In this document: piece by piece, positions 61,513 through 64,000 of the stretch
How positions within the stretch are numbered: the first letter of the stretch is position 1
Layout: each line of letters opens with the position of its first letter
Assembly (NCBI RefSeq): GCF_016342705.1
Contig: NZ_JAEINV010000003.1
Location: forward strand, 1-64,000
Source: Lutibacter sp.
Lineage (GTDB): Bacteria > Bacteroidota > Bacteroidia > Flavobacteriales > Flavobacteriaceae
Length of the DNA: 64,000 bases
Reading direction: 5' to 3'
Notes under the pieces: model-generated
Databases searched by the model: none
What the model saw: the letters and a program-made list of their open reading frames with translations, nothing else
What the model was told of the DNA's origin: nothing
Translations under genes and position numbers: made by a program

Positions 61513-62880
61513 TTATTTTCCACTTAAATTGGTTCCCAAAAAGTCTTGTACTGTTCTGAATCCAATATAACTTCTTGCTGTATCAGCATATTCATAATCG
61601 CGTGTACTAACTTCTAAAAAGTAAGCTACATCTTTCCATGAGCCACCACGAATAATTTTTCTATGATTTTTAGACATTTCTACGTTTGGATTCATTGTTG
61701 ATCCAATATAGTAGGATGCCTCACTGTAAGCTGTATTTGTCCATTCTGAAACATTTCCAGCCATATTGTATAAACCATAATCATTTGGAAAATAGGATTT
61801 GGCTTCCACAGTATACAATGCCCCATCAACTGAGTAATTTCCTCTTGTAGGTTTAAAGTTTGCTAAAAAGCATCCTCTATCACTAGTAGCATATGGTCCA
61901 CCCCAAGGGTATGTTGCATTTTCAAGACCACCTCTAGCTGCATATTCCCATTCAGCTTCAGTTGCTAATCTAAATTGAGGAATTTGTGTAGATTTTCTTT
62001 TGGTACTTAAGTAGTCATTTTTCTTTTTTGTTCTCCATCTACAAAATGCTTTTGCTTGCATCCAAGTTACACCTACAACAGGGTAATCATTAAAGGCTTG
62101 ATGATAAAAATAATCTTGATGCATTGGGTCATTATAAGAATAATTATAATCTCGAACCCAAACAGTTGTGTCAGGATAAACTTTTACGACTTCTTGCTTT
62201 ATAAATTTTCTTCGATCTCCTTTATCTCTTGCAGCTGATTCTTGATCTAACCAAAAATACTTAAATTTTAGTTTGTCGGTATTAATCATTCTTCTTCCTT
62301 CAAAACTATCTTCAATTGGCATGAAAACAGAATCAATCATAACTTCTGTATATTCTTCACTTGGAAATTCATTTACATTCCAAATAATATCAGCATCCCA
62401 ATTTAACATTTTACCTTGTGTTGGTGAGTTTAAATCTCCTAAACTTCCATAAGTATTCATCATATACTTTTGGTAAGGTGTCATTTTAGTTTCATCAATA
62501 TTTAAAAATTGATAATCTTCTAAACCAGGAACTGGAGTTCCGCCGGCAGACATTAGTTCAGAATACAAGGCTAATTGTGTTCTTACTATTGAATCTCTAA
62601 CCCAAAAAACAAATTCTTTGTATTCACTGTTTGTAATTTCAGTTTCATCCATATAAAAAGGACGAACTGTAACTGTTCTGGTAGGGGTACTTAATGATCC
62701 TGCAACATCTTCACTTTGTTTTCCCATTGTAAAAGAACCTCCAGGAATTAATGTCATTCCAAAAGGTTTTTCAGAATTCCATTTACTAGCCGAACGTACA
62801 CCAACTAACTCTCCTTGATCATTTGATCCACAACTCCATATGATTAAAGCTAATAAAATATACAATGATATTTTCTTCAT
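61513..62880 (-). CDS. gldK: Gliding/type IX secretion lipoprotein GldK
   Basis: 455 residues with a lipoprotein signal (LALIIWSCGSND). The rest is a formylglycine-generating-enzyme (SUMF1) fold: MTLIPGGSFTMGKQSED, DETEITNSEYKEFVFW, YPVVGVTWMQAKAFCRWRTKK, FRLATEAEWEYAARGG, YNMAGNVSEWTNTAYSE and IIRGGSWKDVAYFLEVSTRDY. GldK is not a known enzyme; it forms the outer-membrane ring with GldN. Its promoter is at 62906-62936. Confidence 0.97.
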   Translation of the reverse strand: MKKISLYILLALIIWSCGSNDQGELVGVRSASKWNSEKPFGMTLIPGGSFTMGKQSEDVAGSLSTPTRTVTVRPFYMDETEITNSEYKEFVFWVRDSIVRTQLALYSELMSAGGTPVPGLEDYQFLNIDETKMTPYQKYMMNTYGSLGDLNSPTQGKMLNWDADIIWNVNEFPSEEYTEVMIDSVFMPIEDSFEGRRMINTDKLKFKYFWLDQESAARDKGDRRKFIKQEVVKVYPDTTVWVRDYNYSYNDPMHQDYFYHQAFNDYPVVGVTWMQAKAFCRWRTKKKNDYLSTKRKSTQIPQFRLATEAEWEYAARGGLENATYPWGGPYATSDRGCFLANFKPTRGNYSVDGALYTVEAKSYFPNDYGLYNMAGNVSEWTNTAYSEASYYIGSTMNPNVEMSKNHRKIIRGGSWKDVAYFLEVSTRDYEYADTARSYIGFRTVQDFLGTNLSGK

Positions 62881-62905
62881 ATTTTATACTCTTATTCTTT
62901 TAAGA

Positions 62906-62936
62906 CAAACCTATTACTAATTATTTTAATAAACAA
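62906..62936 (-). promoter_or_regulatory. Promoter of the gldKLMN operon
   Basis: Minus-strand TAGGTTTG -7 box (plus 62906-62913) and TTG -33 element (plus 62934-62936) 20 bases apart; the -7 box is 25 bases before gldK. Confidence 0.5.
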
Positions 62937-62996
62937 TATTTTCTTTAATCTGTTTAAAACTAAAAAAAACAGTTTTTATTATATTCTAATGCTATT

Positions 62997-64000
62997 TTAT
63001 ATTAATTTTTTTAATGTATTTAACCATCTATCAGGAATTTCCTGGTCGGTAGCGCTAATATAATCTTGATATGTACAAGGTATTAACGCATGTCTTTTGT
63101 ATTTATTATTTTCATTTAAACTTATTTCCATCCACCATCTTCCACTTTTGTTGCTTTTAAAGAAATTCAAAACTTCATTTTCTATGGGAACAATAAATTT
63201 CTGATAATTATCCTTCAAACCAAAAGGGTAATCATTTGCTCTATAATTTACACCTTCAATGAAATACCAAATCATTTGGGCAATTAATTGAGCAGTTTGG
63301 TTTTTGTTATCGTACTTAGAATTGTATTCATAAATTCCAAAGGATGAAACTTTATCACTTATCCCTGCGTATCTTGAGATTGCGCATATTTCAGCACCAG
63401 TAAATCCATTTGGAGTAGCTTTATTATTTGCTGGAGCCTCAGAATTTTTTACTGCAGATAAATCTATACTAACTATATCGGCATCTCTCAAAACTGGTTC
63501 AACAATTTGTAATGAGTTGGAAACTTCTCCTAATCTATGCGATTCAAAGAATAAGCTTTCTAATAAATCAATTTCATTTTGTGAGTTGAAATAAGTTTGA
63601 TACCCTATATTGCTGTAATTAAACAGGTTGCAGGGTTGATTCATAACAATTTTGCTTAAAAATGTTTGAGAATTTAAATCGGCTTCTATTGAACCTAAGT
63701 CAAATTTGTTATCTACACAAGCCAAATTTACGGTTTGTTCTAAAACATCATAGGCTCTATAGTTTGCGTAGGTTAAATCTTGACCGCCTCCAAGAATGAT
63801 TGGAATAATTTTATTTTTAATTAAACTTGATAGGATGCTTTTTAGGGCAAAATAAGTGTCTTCTATAGAGTTACCTTTCTTAATATTTCCTAAATCAACA
63901 AGGTTTATAGGCCAATTTCCAGGATATAAAGAATAAAATTCTTTTCTAACAGTATCTAAGTTATTACCAGTGCCATAATTATCAATTGCACTACGATCTT
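62997..64000 (-). CDS. Arginase/formimidoylglutamase-fold protein, 5' end outside the window
   Basis: The minus-strand frame is open from the stop at 62997 to the window edge (334 codons, no start inside). IIPIILGGGQDLTYANYRAYD, NLACVDNKFDLGS, IVSIDLSAVKNSEAP and PNGFTGAEICAISRYAG follow the ureohydrolase order. Yet metal ligands are altered: GGxH is GGGQ, DAHxD is DNKFD, and SxDxD is SIDLS. It is therefore unlikely to be an active manganese hydrolase. Genes of this type often lie upstream of gldK in Flavobacteriia, suggesting a linked, non-enzymatic role. An internal TTG (63725) is not a start, since coding continues beyond it. Confidence 0.82.
   Translation of the reverse strand, partial: DRSAIDNYGTGNNLDTVRKEFYSLYPGNWPINLVDLGNIKKGNSIEDTYFALKSILSSLIKNKIIPIILGGGQDLTYANYRAYDVLEQTVNLACVDNKFDLGSIEADLNSQTFLSKIVMNQPCNLFNYSNIGYQTYFNSQNEIDLLESLFFESHRLGEVSNSLQIVEPVLRDADIVSIDLSAVKNSEAPANNKATPNGFTGAEICAISRYAGISDKVSSFGIYEYNSKYDNKNQTAQLIAQMIWYFIEGVNYRANDYPFGLKDNYQKFIVPIENEVLNFFKSNKSGRWWMEISLNENNKYKRHALIPCTYQDYISATDQEIPDRWLNTLKKLI

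Noticed and set aside
62997-63725. A complete 242-residue gene starting at 63725
   Set aside because: The start would be an internal TTG; the frame continues without a stop to the window edge with arginase-family sequence.
1-64000. CRISPR arrays, prophage, insertion sequences, rRNA
   Set aside because: No regularly spaced direct repeats, no transposase or phage genes and no rRNA sequence were found on reading both strands.

Overview
The window is a contiguous, AT-rich (roughly 30% G+C by eye) chromosomal stretch from a member of the Bacteroidota, almost certainly the family Flavobacteriaceae (a Lutibacter/Polaribacter/Tenacibaculum-like marine bacterium). Three things support this. It holds the type IX secretion/gliding core gldK-gldL-gldM-gldN. 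Most promoters read as the Bacteroidetes form TTTG-N(17-22)-TAnnTTTG, with almost no Shine-Dalgarno sequences. The gene families and their order (BT_3928 family, DUF1599, DUF4293, an N/Q-rich Rho, GIN-domain proteins) are also typical. No phage, transposase, CRISPR array or rRNA was seen. Gene density is high and no gene-free gap exceeds 300 bases.

Layout. 1-8.2 kb: tRNA-Phe, then a same-strand run coaX - outer-membrane barrel - TPR protein - lptC - small membrane protein - CNNM/CorC transporter - PpiD-like foldase. 8.2-20.9 kb: rho, DUF4293, a NarL-type response regulator with a TPR sensor kinase, a phosphodiesterase and truA fired from one overlapping bidirectional promoter, an MsbA-like exporter, a LOG-folP-lipoprotein-cdaA operon on the minus strand, then DUF1599 and a DoxX-like BT_3928 protein. 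20.9-25.8 kb: crcB and two glnK-amt modules, the first followed by a barrel gene, with matching upstream palindromes. 25.8-30.5 kb: DUF1684 lipoprotein, a small orphan transcript, an MFS carrier, a peroxiredoxin, an orphan trpB and a GlpR-type repressor. 30.7-35.5 kb: a glycerol operon glpD-glpK-glpF plus its own outer-membrane barrel, with palindromic operators. 35.5-39.2 kb: udk, an FtsB/DivIC-like gene, two methylmalonyl-CoA-mutase-like genes without a B12 domain, and tRNA-Thr. 39.3-47.1 kb: envelope genes (GIN-domain protein, LapA, OmpA family, a barrel/coiled-coil protein, AsmA). 47.1-57.2 kb: an M49-like peptidase, MscS, YgiQ, a Spy-like protein, a glucosaminidase, a PLP enzyme, an ABC-F protein and DUF983. 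57.2-64 kb: an FAD oxidoreductase, gldNMLK read leftward, and the start-less part of an arginase-fold gene cut by the window edge.

Functional themes are envelope biogenesis and surface secretion, nitrogen (ammonium) and glycerol uptake with dedicated outer-membrane barrels, and RNA/translation housekeeping. The most notable non-genic signals are: (i) three copies of TGTGAC-N16-TGTC in front of three envelope transcription units between 39.3 and 42.0 kb, which look like ECF-sigma promoters and may mark a small regulon; (ii) a shared CCCTAA-N(4-5)-TTAGGG palindrome at a fixed place before both glnK-amt operons; and (iii) TTTCGAAA palindromes in the glpR-glpD gap. The most notable protein-level oddities are two neighbouring enzyme-like genes that have lost catalytic residues: a mutase-like subunit lacking the B12 domain, and an arginase-fold protein beside the secretion operon.
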